A DNA stretch of 64,000 nucleotides. Origin: Rhodamnia argentea. Its lineage: Eukaryota; Streptophyta; Magnoliopsida; Myrtales; Myrtaceae. Below, piece after piece: positions 11,900-23,900 of this stretch. A program made the position numbers and the translations under genes. The stretch spans positions 4,526,001-4,590,000 of the forward strand of contig NC_063150.1 of NCBI RefSeq assembly GCF_020921035.1, read 5' to 3'. Within the stretch, counting starts at the first letter, position 1; the number at the start of each line of letters is the position of its first letter. The notes beneath the pieces were generated by a model. That model saw nothing but the letters and a program-made list of their open reading frames with translations, was not told the DNA's origin and did not search any database.

Positions 11900-13440
11900 C
11901 AACTCCAAACCTACCCTGCCCGACAATTTGGCGTATTAAACCGACTTGATACCTAATACACTCTCGTTCATATGCACCCAACACTTAAAAATTTATAAAA
12001 AGATCTTATTTTGTAGGCCATGACTTAGACTAATAATGTAGCATTGACCGCTTAAAAAATTACATGATTAGCTGACAATTTTGTGGCGGAGGGTGCTCGT
12101 GCCAATACCGATGAGATCTTTTGTATTCTTATGAGATAAAAGTATAAAAAAAAAAAAAACTTAAGAGTATGATAATTCATAAATTGTGCGGGGTTCTGAA
12201 ATTACGCCCTACCACGAGCCCCTTCTAGTATAGTCCTCGTTGACGTATACTTTTCTCTCACGTTGGATAAGAGCTATCGTCGGGTCCATCGCCGGTATAA
12301 AAACATTCTTATACATTTATCGTTAGACAAGCGACACGTGCGTTTAGAGTTAATTCTGTAATCGAGTTACTTTATATGTCAATCATTTAATGGTGAATGC
12401 ATAACATATTTTTCACATTGACAAAGGTGCAGGATAATAAATACATGTTTTTTTTTTTTTTACTAAGCCCATCACTTGGGGTTTGTTTTTTTTTTAGGGG
12501 TTGGCCCAAGAAGGAATTTTGCAACCGTGTGTGGGAGGATGTATCTAATGCTACTGCCCATGCAGGCACGTGCCAAGATTTGGACCCTGTAATAAACCGT
12601 GGCTGTTCTTAAAAGTTTCTTGCTGGTCTTCTGTCAATGACGCCCCCCCACCATCGGCAAGAACTGCACATGTGGGTGTGCATTGACACCAGCATAACGC
12701 TACGGCCGGTTGGCCAGGACCATGGAAAGTAGATCCGCCTAACGGGGTGGATCGAAGTTCCTAGTCCGGCAGGAAATAGTCCAATTCATATAAATTATTT
12801 AATCTGTTTTGGTCCATTTTTCAGGAAAATGCGGATCTAATCACTCGTATCCAACCCATACCGAAAATCGAGATGAGAGTGAGAAGCGAGTGAGCCTGAG
12901 ATCCAGTAAAAACGAGAGAAATAATAAAGAGAGGATCATAGAGATTGATTGGGGTACGTAAATTTAAACTCCTTTATCATCGATTTATTATATATAATTA
13001 ATTTATATAATAACTTTAACTTATTATACGTTGGTTGAGAAATGAATTCGTGGTCCATTTTGATTCGCCAGTCGATAAATAATCATCCGACAATATGCTG
13101 ACGTCCACACGAGTTGGGTGCGCGCCGGTCCAGTCAAAATCTCCCAGGTTCGTGACGGGGACCCCAAGTTGAATGGCCACCCTTTCTTGACTTTTGATTG
13201 CAAAACAGTTGTGACCTGTGAGTGTGAGGTGAGAGAAACAAACAACACTTGGAAAAAAAAATTGAAAATGGCCTTCTGGTTTCTCGAGAGCTAAAAGGAA
13301 GACGATGAGAAGCTGCCGAGATAGCCTGATCCACATTCATATCAATCAGTAGGGACAGAAGACGGATAACAGATTATAATTTCTTATAATTTTTCGTACG
13401 AGAGTTGTAACGCGTCGAATTTTAAAGGCCGTATGATCGA
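11900..13440. other. Intergenic stretch upstream of the GEM-like gene
   Basis: AT-rich sequence with homopolymer runs; no gene, RNA or clear element is recognised. The part just before 13700 is probably promoter and leader of the GEM-like gene. Confidence 0.5.
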
Positions 13441-13682
13441 CCGATGTGACGCGACCGGTGATCGAGGGAGGATCCATTTATCCTGAGCGTGCTTGGGAAG
13501 CACTCCTGATCCCGGTAGCTTTCGCTTCTCCGTGTTCGCACGCGGATACAGTTATGCGGAGAGTGAATGAGAAAGAGGGTCGAAATTTCTGCCGCCGGGC
13601 ATATCTTATTTTAAACGCTGTCTGCGTTTATTCCTGCTTGGAAGCTTTTGCATCTCTTTTCTATGGTCGTCACATTTCCCTA

Positions 13683-13705
13683 CTCTCTCTCTCTCTCTCT
13701 CTCTC
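13683..13705 (+). repeat. (CT)n microsatellite in the probable 5' UTR of the GEM-like gene
   Basis: A CT run lies about 75 bp upstream of the start codon at 13777. A second CT run (about 13941-13967) begins only a few bases after the exon 1 donor site. Confidence 0.9.
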
Positions 13706-13776
13706 GCTCTCTCTATCTGTGACCAACACCAGGAAGATAGTGCGTCTGAAGAACAGTGGAGAAGCAAATTTCAAAC

Positions 13777-15099
13777 ATGAAGGACCAGTACAGAGATCGT
13801 CCTGGTGGGAGTCCATTGATGAAGTCGTGCGAGACAACTCCAGAGAGACCCGTCTCTCTGTCTGAACATCTCAGCTCAACCCAGAGCCCTTCTTCTTCGG
13901 ATGGCTCTCGCTCTCCCACCCCTTCCTTCGACGCCAGTATGCTCTCTCTCTCTCTCTCTCTCTCTCTGGAATTTGTTCCAGATCTTGGTTTACTCATCTC
14001 AAATTTTGGCAGAAATGGTGCAGAATTAGTTCATAGGGAAAAGGGAGAAAGATTGGTCAAATGGGTTGGTTCTGGGACTGTTTTGCGTGTTCATGGGAGA
14101 TTGGTTGTGCTTAGTTCGCTTCTTTCAGCGATTCCTGTTGCGTATGTACTTATCTTGATAGATTGTTTGAACCAGCAGGTCGCTTGGGAGACTGATTTTT
14201 TTTTTATACCCAACACGTTTCCCTGAATCAGAAATATTTCCCACTTCGAAAGATTGATTTTTGTTGCTTCGGAACTGATGCGACAAATTTTCTTTCTCCA
14301 GTTGCAGATGAAGAGGACTCCAAGAAGGGCACCACCAAGCAGTTGGGGAGAAAACACAGCAGCTTCGCATACAGAGTGGTAGATCATGGTAAGTAATCAT
14401 CTTGAAGCTGTGGTTTTCTCTCTTGGCATTTGATTGTCATAGTCTTATTGTAATGAGTCTAGCAGTTCAAATAGAAGGCACTGAGGTGATTTGTGGGTGA
14501 GAAATTCTGAGTAAAGAGTGTTCATGTGGGGAAATTCGCAGTGAAGCTCGGGGCTAAGCTGTCCGAAACCGTGAAGGGGAAGCTGAGCTTGGGAGCCAAA
14601 GTGATCCAAGAAGGCGGGAGGGAGAACATCTTCAAGCATATCTTCGGCATGAGCGAGACCGAGAAGTTCTTGAAGGCCTCACAGTGCTATTTATCCACAT
14701 CATCTGGTCCAATAGGAGGACTTCTCTTCATGTCCACTGAGAAAGTTGCCTTCTGCAGTGACCGATCCATAGATTTCCCTTCCCCTACTGGAGAACTAGT
14801 CAAAGCACCTTACAAGGTGAGCTTTTTTCATGTCAAATTATGTGATGGATCTGATCAGTGCAAGCGTGTTTACTGAGAAATGATTTCTTTCGATTCCTCA
14901 ACAGGTTTTGATACCGACAGGGAAGATTAAATCGGCGAATGAGAGCGAGAATGTGGACAAGCCGGCACAGAAGTACGTGCAGATTGTAACCGAAGATGAC
15001 TACGAGTTTTGGTTCATGGGGTTTCTCAGATATGAGAAGGCCTTCAAGAATCTCGAGAAAGCCCTTTCTGTGGCCAGAGAAGCGAAAGCCTCGTCGTGA
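13777..15099 (+). CDS. GEM-like, GRAM-domain (ABA-responsive) protein, 236 aa
   Basis: Four exons: 13777-13936, 14308-14388, 14542-14816 and 14905-15099; all GT-AG, sum 711 nt. The amino terminus is Ser/Pro-rich and disordered. After VVDHVKLGAKLSETVKGK and the GRENIFKHIFG block comes the GRAM domain (about residues 90-215), with ASQCYLSTSSGPIGG, LFMSTEKVAFCSDR and the second half EDDYEFWFMGFLRYEKAF. The length and block order match plant GEM-like proteins of the GEML4/5 and FIP1 type. GRAM domains bind membrane lipids and proteins; several members are induced by ABA or stress. An alternative acceptor at 14301 would add two residues in frame. It lies beside the DUF789 gene, in opposite orientation. 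Confidence 0.92.
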
Positions 15100-15109
15100 A
15101 GTTTAGTAT

Positions 15110-16220
15110 TGTCTTCTGTCCTTTGGGTGCCCAAAGCCTTGTGAAGTTAGTTGAAGTAAGGAAAGACTCTTTGTAGGTAGTGAATTGTGTGTTTATTGGT
15201 TGGCAGAGCAGAGGAATATGCTCTGCAGGTAACACTTTGGATTTTGTCTGGTGCTTGCAATTTCAAAATGACCAGAAAGGAGTCCATGCTTGTAGCTCTT
15301 CATGTTCAATTATCACTTGCAACTACTCTAGGTGGTGTCTCTTTCTACTAGTAAAGCAAATGGTAACATTGACGAAAACTCTTCACATGAAAGATCCCAG
15401 CAACCTCCCGACCCGCGATAGAATCAGTAACCAGACATTAATCTCTGGTGACAGTGAGAACTAAGATATCTGAGAAACGACTTTCAGCTACTTCACCCGA
15501 TAAACGGAACGCGAGTTCGAAATTTGTCGCAAAATTGTTTCGATGTCAAAGCTTGTTGCTGGACCATTGAATCCCAAGAGCATTTCCTGGACAAACCAGC
15601 ATAAATCAAACTACTTTTTTAATGTAGATGGTACAACAAGCAGACAGAAGTTTTAAACAAAGCAGGAGAGGGTACAAACTTTATTGATCAAGAAGCTTTT
15701 GCAAAATGATTGTTCAAGTACCCAACCATCATCAACAAGCTAAATGATGGTTGAGTAATTAAACCATTGGGGCCATCTATGTTCTGAATGTTATATACTA
15801 CTGGCAAAATAAAAAAAAAAAAAATCTGAAAGTGTAACGAGCCCAATAGCGGCGGATTATCAAATCTACAGAACTTTTGCAAGGATGAGCAGACATTTGT
15901 CCCAACTGAGAGATGCGATTTTTATGAACCATGAATTCTCAAAAGTAAATCAAAATAACAAGGTTTGATCTGCAAGTGAAACAAAGAGTAAGAACCATAA
16001 TTAGTCATCGCATACATCAAAGAATAAGAAGCACAAACCAGAAGTAGCTGCACAGTAAGCCTAACAGTGTGATCATATCTCGTCCCTCTTCTGCAAAATG
16101 TTTGCACATCCTTCTGTGCTGAGTTTGGATTGTTAAATGAACCTTTTCGGGGCATGTACTCTGCATCATACGCATTTTGCTAGATCCACTACGAGCCATC
16201 TTCCACTGAAAACCATGCAT
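15110..16220. other. 3' flank of the GEM-like gene and intergenic sequence
   Basis: The first few hundred bases are probably the 3' UTR of the GEM-like gene. No other gene is recognised. The short frames around 15.9-16.2 kb lie downstream of the TNL relic and show no domain. Confidence 0.45.
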
Positions 16221-16224
16221 GTCA

Positions 16225-17760
16225 TCAAATCCAGAGTCTTCGCAAAATCTCTTTCTGGATATCTTTACTAAGATTCATCGGCCTGTCTGTATCTTGTGGA
16301 CACTTGCAGTATTGCTTTACAAATTCACCACATCTTTCACAGCCACCACTAATCAGGAGTGCGCCGCACTATGCTCCAATAAAAGCTTCTGTTTCCTCAT
16401 CTGTATTGTGAAAGAAAATGTTATCATTGTCATCTTGATCTGAATGGACTTTATATCGCATCTTCGCACAATTCAGATCATTGATCACCTCCCCAATGAT
16501 TATGTTGTCCCTGAACTGACTTTAGGGGAGTGCATTACAGCCACAAGTGATCTAATCCCACTGAACTGAAACTCTTGTAAGAGGAGAACCGTATTATTTT
16601 TCCATTGACGAAGTTTTTCACTTCACAAGATATATCTTGTGTGGTTGATCCAATAACACCAGAGAGTAGGAATGCTATGGTTTTACCGCACGAATGGGGA
16701 GACACCTGGAAAGACATTCAACTACCCCCGAGCTGATGGCTGAACCAATCTGGAACCTTGCTTCCAGGAACTATCACCTTGTTTCAGAATTCCCATGTAG
16801 TCGAAGTTATATGGTAATGAAAAGGCGCACTTGAAGAGTCATATATATTCAGAACCAGAGAGAGATGAACCTGAGTTGGTAACTTGGACACCATTCCCAG
16901 GATTCTCAGCCAAAATATGAGAGTAACTTGCATTGACTCGCCTTATACTTGCTGGAAGCTCCTGGATTTTTTCAAGTTCCTTGCAGTTAACCAACTCCAG
17001 TACTTTCAGGTTAATCAACTATCTTATGCATGCAGGGCGGCAAACAAAATTGTTCCCAGAAAGTTTCGAGATTGACAATGTGGAATAGCAGTCTGGGGTC
17101 TCAAGGAAGCTCATTTCAGAGAGGATACAATTTTGGAGATCAAGTGATTTTACCCAAGGCCACACAATAAAGGGATAATTGATTTCTGAATCAAACAGGA
17201 GAGTTTCTTTTGGGGTTGCAAGATGCAGACTTGTTTGATCTCTAAAACATTCTAAAGAGGAAGAATTTGGATGAAGGCTGTTGTCCGGAAACTCGACAAG
17301 TTTCGGACATTGGCTTGTGCGGAGAGTCTCAAGATTTCGCAACCAATAAAGGGTGTTGAGAAGATGTGAGACATTTTTGCCGGAACCTAAAGCTAAAACC
17401 CGGAAACCGACCAGATTTTCTATTGAAGATGGGCAATTCCTTGATCTCAGTCTCTGACAATTCAAGCCTTTGGAGACGTTCCATCTTTCCAACGAAATCA
17501 GGGACCTTTTCAAGCTTTGAGCAGCCTTTAAGAAGAAGTTTGGAGAGATCTTAGCTTTGATCTGCTTGGGAATTTCCTAAGGCTGGAACAGTACCGCAGC
17601 CGCATAGAGCCAAGGTCATTGAGATAGCCAGTGGAATCATGAACCTCTACTTGTACATTGTTCAAAAGTCCAAATTTTCCAGCAAAGGCATGGATGAGAG
17701 ACCAGGAATCTCCACTAAGGATTTGCAGTTACTGAATTCCATCGGTTTCCAGCAAACTCT
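16225..17760 (-). pseudogene. Decayed TNL (TIR-NBS-LRR) resistance gene, LRR and carboxy-terminal remnant
   Basis: Read on the minus strand, LRR-type sequence is visible from about 17760: SLVEIPGLSSMPLLENLDF, then LLLKGCSKLEKVPDFVGKM, RLQRLELSETEIKELP, NLVGFRVLALGSG, YWLRNLETLRTSQCPKLVEF and LKVLELVNCKELEKIQELP. A post-LRR domain follows (FKCAFSLPYNFDYMGILKQG, FQVSPHSCGKTIAFLLSG) and a tail ending in NLSKDIQKEILRRLWI with TGA at 16227-16225. At least three in-frame stops (after ACIR, after SEYI, after FIGA) and a frame change near 17430 break it. The TIR and NB-ARC parts are absent. It is a host resistance-gene relic, not an active gene. Confidence 0.8.
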
Positions 17761-17779
17761 GCTGAATGAAAGAACCAAC

Positions 17780-18150
17780 ATAATGCTAAGGGAGGAGATA
17801 TTAAAGAATGAATTAGTGTCCCTTGAATTTGATTATAAGTAAATTCTTGAGGATTAACTTAAAATAGAATCAAAATTAGAGAGAAACTTAAAGCTTTGTA
17901 AATGGACATGTAAATGGCTTGATTAGGAACAACAAAGTAGCATTAGGTAATAATGTCGATGGTATGTTTTTTCTAAGACAAGAGGAACATGTGACAATTT
18001 GATTATACTTGAATATGATGACAAGTATCTTTCAAAGGACTAATTGAGATACATTTAATGTGAAGAAGAAACTTTATTATAATAAATGAATTCTCAAAAT
18101 AAACCATATAATTTCCTGTTTTATGAGAAAAGATAGCTTAAGAAATAAAA
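17780..18150. other. AT-rich intergenic sequence
   Basis: No gene or clear repeat was recognised here. Confidence 0.4.
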
Positions 18151-18159
18151 TAAATGGAT

Positions 18160-18815
18160 AATGAAATAATGTGGTCCCTACACTTTGGTCCAATATGCAA
18201 TATGGTCCATAACTTTTAATTTGCTTAATCTGGTCACTAGACTTTTGTACATCTTCAATTTAGTTTATGAACTATATGAAAATATTCAATGTTGTACTTT
18301 CATTAATTCAAATTCGGGGACAATATCGAACATTTCCATAAAGTCCACAAACTAAATTGAAAATGTACAAAAAGTTCGAGAGAAAATTCCTTCTCAAATA
18401 AGGGTTTCAAGTGAACCTTGTTTTAAATAAGGATATAAAGTGTCATTGTTATTTTAATTTCAAAGAATAACCTGGCCAAGGGCATTTTCGTGATTTAATT
18501 TTTTGTATTCTTTTTTCATTTTTTCTCGGTTGTAGCCAACGAGGCCATCCCTTGCTGCAGTCAAGGGTGGACTTGCCTAGCCCTCGCCGATGACCGATCA
18601 TCATTTGAGACCGGTCATCAGCGAAAAGGAAGGGGAAAAAAAAGGAAAAAATAGAAAAAAATAAATAAAAATAAAAACTTATGACAAAAAAGCCTTTGGT
18701 GAGGCTATTATTTATAGTAAGGTCTACTTCACGTCTTTATTTGAGAAAATGATGGCCCTTGATAAATTGTACATTGGATCAAAGTTTATAGACCATTTAT
18801 GTCACTTTTCCTTAA
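18160..18815. mobile_element. Foldback MITE of the 'gtccctacactttggtcc' family
   Basis: The left end (about 18170-18200, tggtccctacactttggtcc) is inverted at the right end (about 18775-18805, ggatcaaagtttatagacca). The block 'gaactatatgaaaatattca' is shared with the element at 47.1-47.5 kb, so both belong to one family. The centre has a GC-rich core (about 18530-18625) between T-rich and A-rich tracts. No coding capacity. Confidence 0.6.
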
Positions 18816-19632
18816 ATAAACAAAGTGAAAAATTCCCCGTTAAAATGAATGATAACTAATATATCTTGAAGATGTTTGAGAACAATTACAAATGACGTAA
18901 GCAGATCTTATTTTCTGCTCACGGTCTTCTTCTTGACTGGTCAAATCAATTCCCTACAAAAAGGTGATGGCCTGAAGGCACCTAGGCAATCGATCGGTGC
19001 GTGGCCGAGCAGTGGGCGGCGGCTTTACGATGCACGTGGAAGGCTCAGCCTCCGTGGACGGTGGCGTCTCTAACAGAGACACCGACTCTCTATCCACCAT
19101 GAAGACAATTCATCTACTTTTGGGGAAAAAGTAAATTCTCAGCACCACGAAAAAGGTCACAGTTGATGAATTCGGGTAAATGGCTGAGAACAATTCTTCC
19201 TCTCGTCTTACTTTTCTAAAAATAAATTAAGACTGATTTGTTTCGAGAAAAAAAAATGAATGATTTAAAAAATTATTATCTTAAAAATAATTACTTGTAT
19301 CGCGCACAAACATGAATAAATAAAACACATTTTCATCGACCACGAAAATATTTAGATATAAACTGTCGTCGATAATGAAAATATTCTTCATTGACTAATT
19401 AGTTCAAATAATAATTTTTAAAAAAATAACTTTCAAATTGTTAACTTTCCACAAAACCCTAATTTCATAGTCCATTCAACAATAAAAACAAAAGGCGGGC
19501 TTGGAATAGGAATTTGATTATTACATCGTTAATGGGTCATAACTTCTATCCAGAGAGAAATTATACGGCCTATATGGTATAATACTTGTACCACCAAAAC
19601 TCGGCGCCAGCCCGAATAGTGAAAGATCTTGG

Positions 19633-20990
19633 ATGACGCTAATAACACCCCCGTTTTGGTTAAGATACTCATTTTCTCTTGTTAATTTACCAAAATATCA
19701 TCCTCTCTCTTTTTCAATTTATTGTTTCTTTTTTTATTAGGCTAATCCACAAACTACCTTTATTTCTATCCATCTCTCTCACTAATTTCACAATATAGAT
19801 GCTCCATTACATCCATCAATATACCAATTTACCATATCTTATTATCATTTTGCCTAGAGAATGTTGTCAATTTTATTTTAAGGTCTCATATTTTTATTCA
19901 CAAGAATTTTTTATTTATGACAGCTTATGAACACAAAGTCAATTGCTTCTTTTTTTTTTTTTTCTGAATTATGTGAGTGAAACTACATTTCAAAAACGAA
20001 AACTAAAATCCAATTTAATATTTAGTCGTTCTTGATAAAAATACTAAAATAAAAATTAATCAAACTATGAAAAATGTTAATTTGTTAAAAGCATGATCAA
20101 ACATCAAATGTATTTATATTTAGGTCATATCTAAATATTTTAAAAAAATGATAAACACATATATAAAAAAACAATGATTTAGAAGTTTCTTAACTCCCGC
20201 TATAAAGAAAGAAATTAATATCGACTGTAAATTCAATCTCATAGCCAATGAATCAAAACTTTAAAATATGCTTAAAACTTTCGTCTAAAAATATCCGATA
20301 AGTTTGGAAGTGCAATTGTATAAATACAATTGTCAACTCCATCATGCAATTTATAGTAAAATATGAAAAGCTCAAAAGAAAGCACAATTAAGCAATGTTT
20401 AACTTTAGAAACCTATAGATTTATTTCTAAAAATCACCCACAAGTTCAAATATGCTAGATAATTAGATTGAAATCTGAAATTTCAACTTCGAAATAAATT
20501 TTCCCACAAACTATTTCACGAACTGTTTACCTTTAGAAACCTATATATTTATTTCAAAAAATCACCCACAAGGTCAAATATGCTAGATAACTAGATTGAA
20601 TCTGAATTTTCAACTTTCAAATAAATTTTTCCTCAAACTATTTCATAAAATTGGGCAATTAATTGTGAGTTCATAAGCCGTTATAGCTAGAAATTTCTAG
20701 CCTTTTATACAACTTTTATATTAAGAAATGAGACCACAAATTAAAAATAACAACATTCTCTGGGCAAAGTGATGACATGATGCATGATAAGATAATATTT
20801 TTTTAGGTGTAATTCGACATTTATATTGTGAAATTGACAATTTAAGAAAGAAAATATAAATAAAGGCAGTTATGTTGGTTAGGTTGATAAAAAAAGAAGC
20901 AATAAATGAAAGAGAGATAAGAGTATTTCGATATGTTAATAAAAAAAAAAAAAGGAGTGGCTTAGCCAAAATAGGGGTGAGAATAGAACT
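19633..20990. mobile_element. Long-TIR non-autonomous DNA element, about 1.36 kb
   Basis: Two arms of about 290 bp are inverted relative to each other: 19633-19925 and 20695-20990. Matching blocks in order include CACCCC(C/T)(G/A)TTTTGG, TTTATTG(T/C)TTCTTTTTTTAT, CTACCTTTATTT against CTGCCTTTATTT, AATTTCACAATATA, TTTGCC(T/C)AGAGAATGTTGT and AAGGTCTCAT against GTGGTCTCAT. The interior holds no open frame, only a direct tandem duplication. Superfamily is uncertain; long TIRs suggest a Mutator-like relative. Confidence 0.65.
20401..20654. repeat. Internal direct tandem duplication, two units of about 128 bp
   Basis: Unit 1 (20401-20528) and unit 2 (20529-20654) share the order TTTAGAAACCTATA, ATCACCCACAAG, TCAAATATGCTAGATAA, AGATTGAA and AAACTATTTCA with scattered differences. 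Both lie inside the long-TIR element. Confidence 0.8.
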
Positions 20991-20999
20991 TACTTGGTG

Positions 21000-23900
21000 T
21001 TATGATGAAGATGAACATTAGAATTTAAAGATAAAAGACTATGGATGATAAGAAAAATTGCAAAAACATCTATTGTAATAACTAGTAAAGTAAATCAGGA
21101 AAATGTGTTTGATCATAATCATCTATGATTACATGCCACGCATTTACGTAGCCTGCCGTTCATTAGCAGTTATTACTCTAAACTCGGTTACAACTGCACT
21201 CATGAGATTCTAAGCCTCTATTTGTACCCTAACCTCATTAACAAACAATTACCACTTCCGAAGCCATTTGGCTACTCAAACGCCCATTGATATCCTTACT
21301 TTCTTGTTCTCCCCTCATTTCCGACACTTAGCCAAATTTTAAGATGGCCAAGCCTTTACTTGCTTCGTCAGTGAGCTCTGTTGACATTTCTCAACTACTT
21401 GTCGATGTCGATTCCATGTAGCCATCGATCATTCTTCTTCATAGATGCCAACATTCGTGTCACATAGTAGTTGCTGATTATCCAATAGCTTGAACGGCAT
21501 TTTCATTGAGCAATCTTCCTTGATCGATCGCATTTTATTGCTCATCAAGAACTGTGTCGTACAGTTATTGAAAGCCACACGTCATGGTCATCGATAGACT
21601 AGTTTTGCAATTGTCGATAACTATACCTATCACATTAACCGAACTCAATTAAAAGAGTCAATTTAAAAGAGTTGGCTATGTCTTTTGTAAGCACTTCATC
21701 GAGGATCCATTGGTTTTCATGGGCCGTTATTCCCTTATTTATTCTCTAAAATACCTAAGATTTTTTAACTATAAATGCATGTCTTTTTCCAATGACAATA
21801 ACTTTGATATCATAATCACTTAATAAGTGATTTAATCAAGAGAGTTATCTTTGAAATTCCTCCCCTCCCCCACCCCCACCCCCACGGATTTTTGCAATCT
21901 CTCTCTCACGCTTTCTCACGTGTTGAAATGCATCATGTCGAATCACGTCAGTCACGCATCACTTAAATCGAAATCTTTGCAAGTAGATTTTCTAAGTTTC
22001 CGTGAAGCCAGATGGCTATGGAAAAGTGATGAGCTTGCCTCGCCGCAAACGCCAACGTAAGCGCGACATAAGAATGAGGTCACTTCAGCATAGGCATTAG
22101 ATGGTGGGGAGATGAGTTGTAGCTTTTTTCCAAGTAGGGTTTTGTGGGGTTATACGTATTGTGTAGTGTAGTGCAATCAGCAGCTTTCTTGCCTTTCCGG
22201 CCACGCACATACCAAATATGAATGCCGAAGCAAGCTTGGAAAGGCATCTTTGAAAACTCAGTATATATTTGAATGACGAGGGGGACAAAATTAATCACTC
22301 TACATGAATTCTTCTTAAACGATGGGATAGTTCGTACGAATCTTACAGTTTTTTAATTATAAGAGTAAACTAAGACGAACAAAAGATAGAGTCAAGTCTC
22401 GCATAATTCAACGGCTCTCGCCTTGTTGCGTGTGAACAATGCGATTGATGTAAGATATCGTCGATATTTCGGTACATTTGTAAGTGAAGGCACAAGCAAG
22501 CGAAACCCTAGACACCGCACGCGGTGGCGTATCGAAGCACAGGCTACTCCGCACGAAGGACAAGTCCAGCAATGTCTCTCGTTAACTTCAAACCCTAGTG
22601 AGGGTATGGATGCGCATGAAACGATAAAAACTTACGTGCGTTGGCCACCGCATGCACACGAAGAAGGGAGTGTGAATTGATTTGTCATCCGCGAAACTGT
22701 TACCGTACTGCGTAAGGAGTTTCTCGTGTTTATTGGGAGGAAAGGCAAATGTCGTTTTGCTTCGGTCTCTGCAGCTTTTATTCTGAGCAGTGAACATCAA
22801 ACGCTTTACATTGGAAACGACAGCTCGTTTTGCAGGAAGATTTCCATGTTCAGATGGGGCAGAAGTCCCCCCCATTTAATTCGTGTCTCCTTCGGAGACC
22901 ACGACCCGTTCATCCGTCGTCCCTTCGTTGTCGTCCCTTCGGTCCTAAAGTAACGTACCTCGTAAGATATTATATCACACATGCTTTCTCTCACCAAAAG
23001 AATTGCTAGTTCAGAGAAAGGACGTGGGAGTTCACTTAATCACATTGATAGGTCTAATGTAAGTGTATCTTTTTTTTTTTTTAATGCGGGTTATTGAAAT
23101 TTTGTATTTTGATTGATCCTCATAAATACACGTAAACCGTCTCGTCCACGTGTATCGGATAAGACTCTATCTGTGGGAGCCGCTGGCGAAAGATCCCGAA
23201 TATGAAACTTTTTACATAAAAATTTATTCTTCTTAGACAAAGGCATTCGTGTGGATGGCAGCTCAAGATCAACCTAATGAAAATCTTGTATTCCTTGAGG
23301 AACTTCTATCCTGTGGAAAAGGCTTATGGTTGAACTTTAACCTTAGCTTGTCGCGACTCCGAAACCACTCATATTGGAGCAAATGATAAGAGAATATTTT
23401 TTGTAATAAAAACCTAATATGTCTAATTATTTCCTTATTCCAGTATCAAAATTTGTCACGAATAATATGGACAAATTACGCTCTTCGTCATATCACCTTT
23501 GTTATACTATGATTAAGATTTCCACGGCAATAGTTACATACTTGAATGAGACTTGGGGAGTTGAACTCGGTCTGATTCGACGAAATTAATAATGCAGTCC
23601 AACCATGATGTCGATAGAAATGTTATAACTAGGTGGGAATGCCAAACAGACGTAAGCTAGATTTCATCACCGAACAAGAGGCTGCCGAAGCCACCTGCCA
23701 AAAGAATCAGAGTGACCCGTCTATCACGGCATATGACAGCAGCGACCGTCTCTCGCCAATCTCCTCCCACCTTGGACCATAGTCATTAATTGGGGTGGTG
23801 CCGGCAAGACCACATTGATTAACAGTGGCGGAACTTCGCGCGGCGACACGTGTCATGATTTCCGCATATTCCTAAAGAAAAATGGCGATCTCTCTTTTGT

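Noticed and set aside
22423-22997. Overlapping frames on both strands
   Set aside because: Neither strand shows a recognisable protein, and frames on both strands at once point to chance openness of GC-richer sequence.
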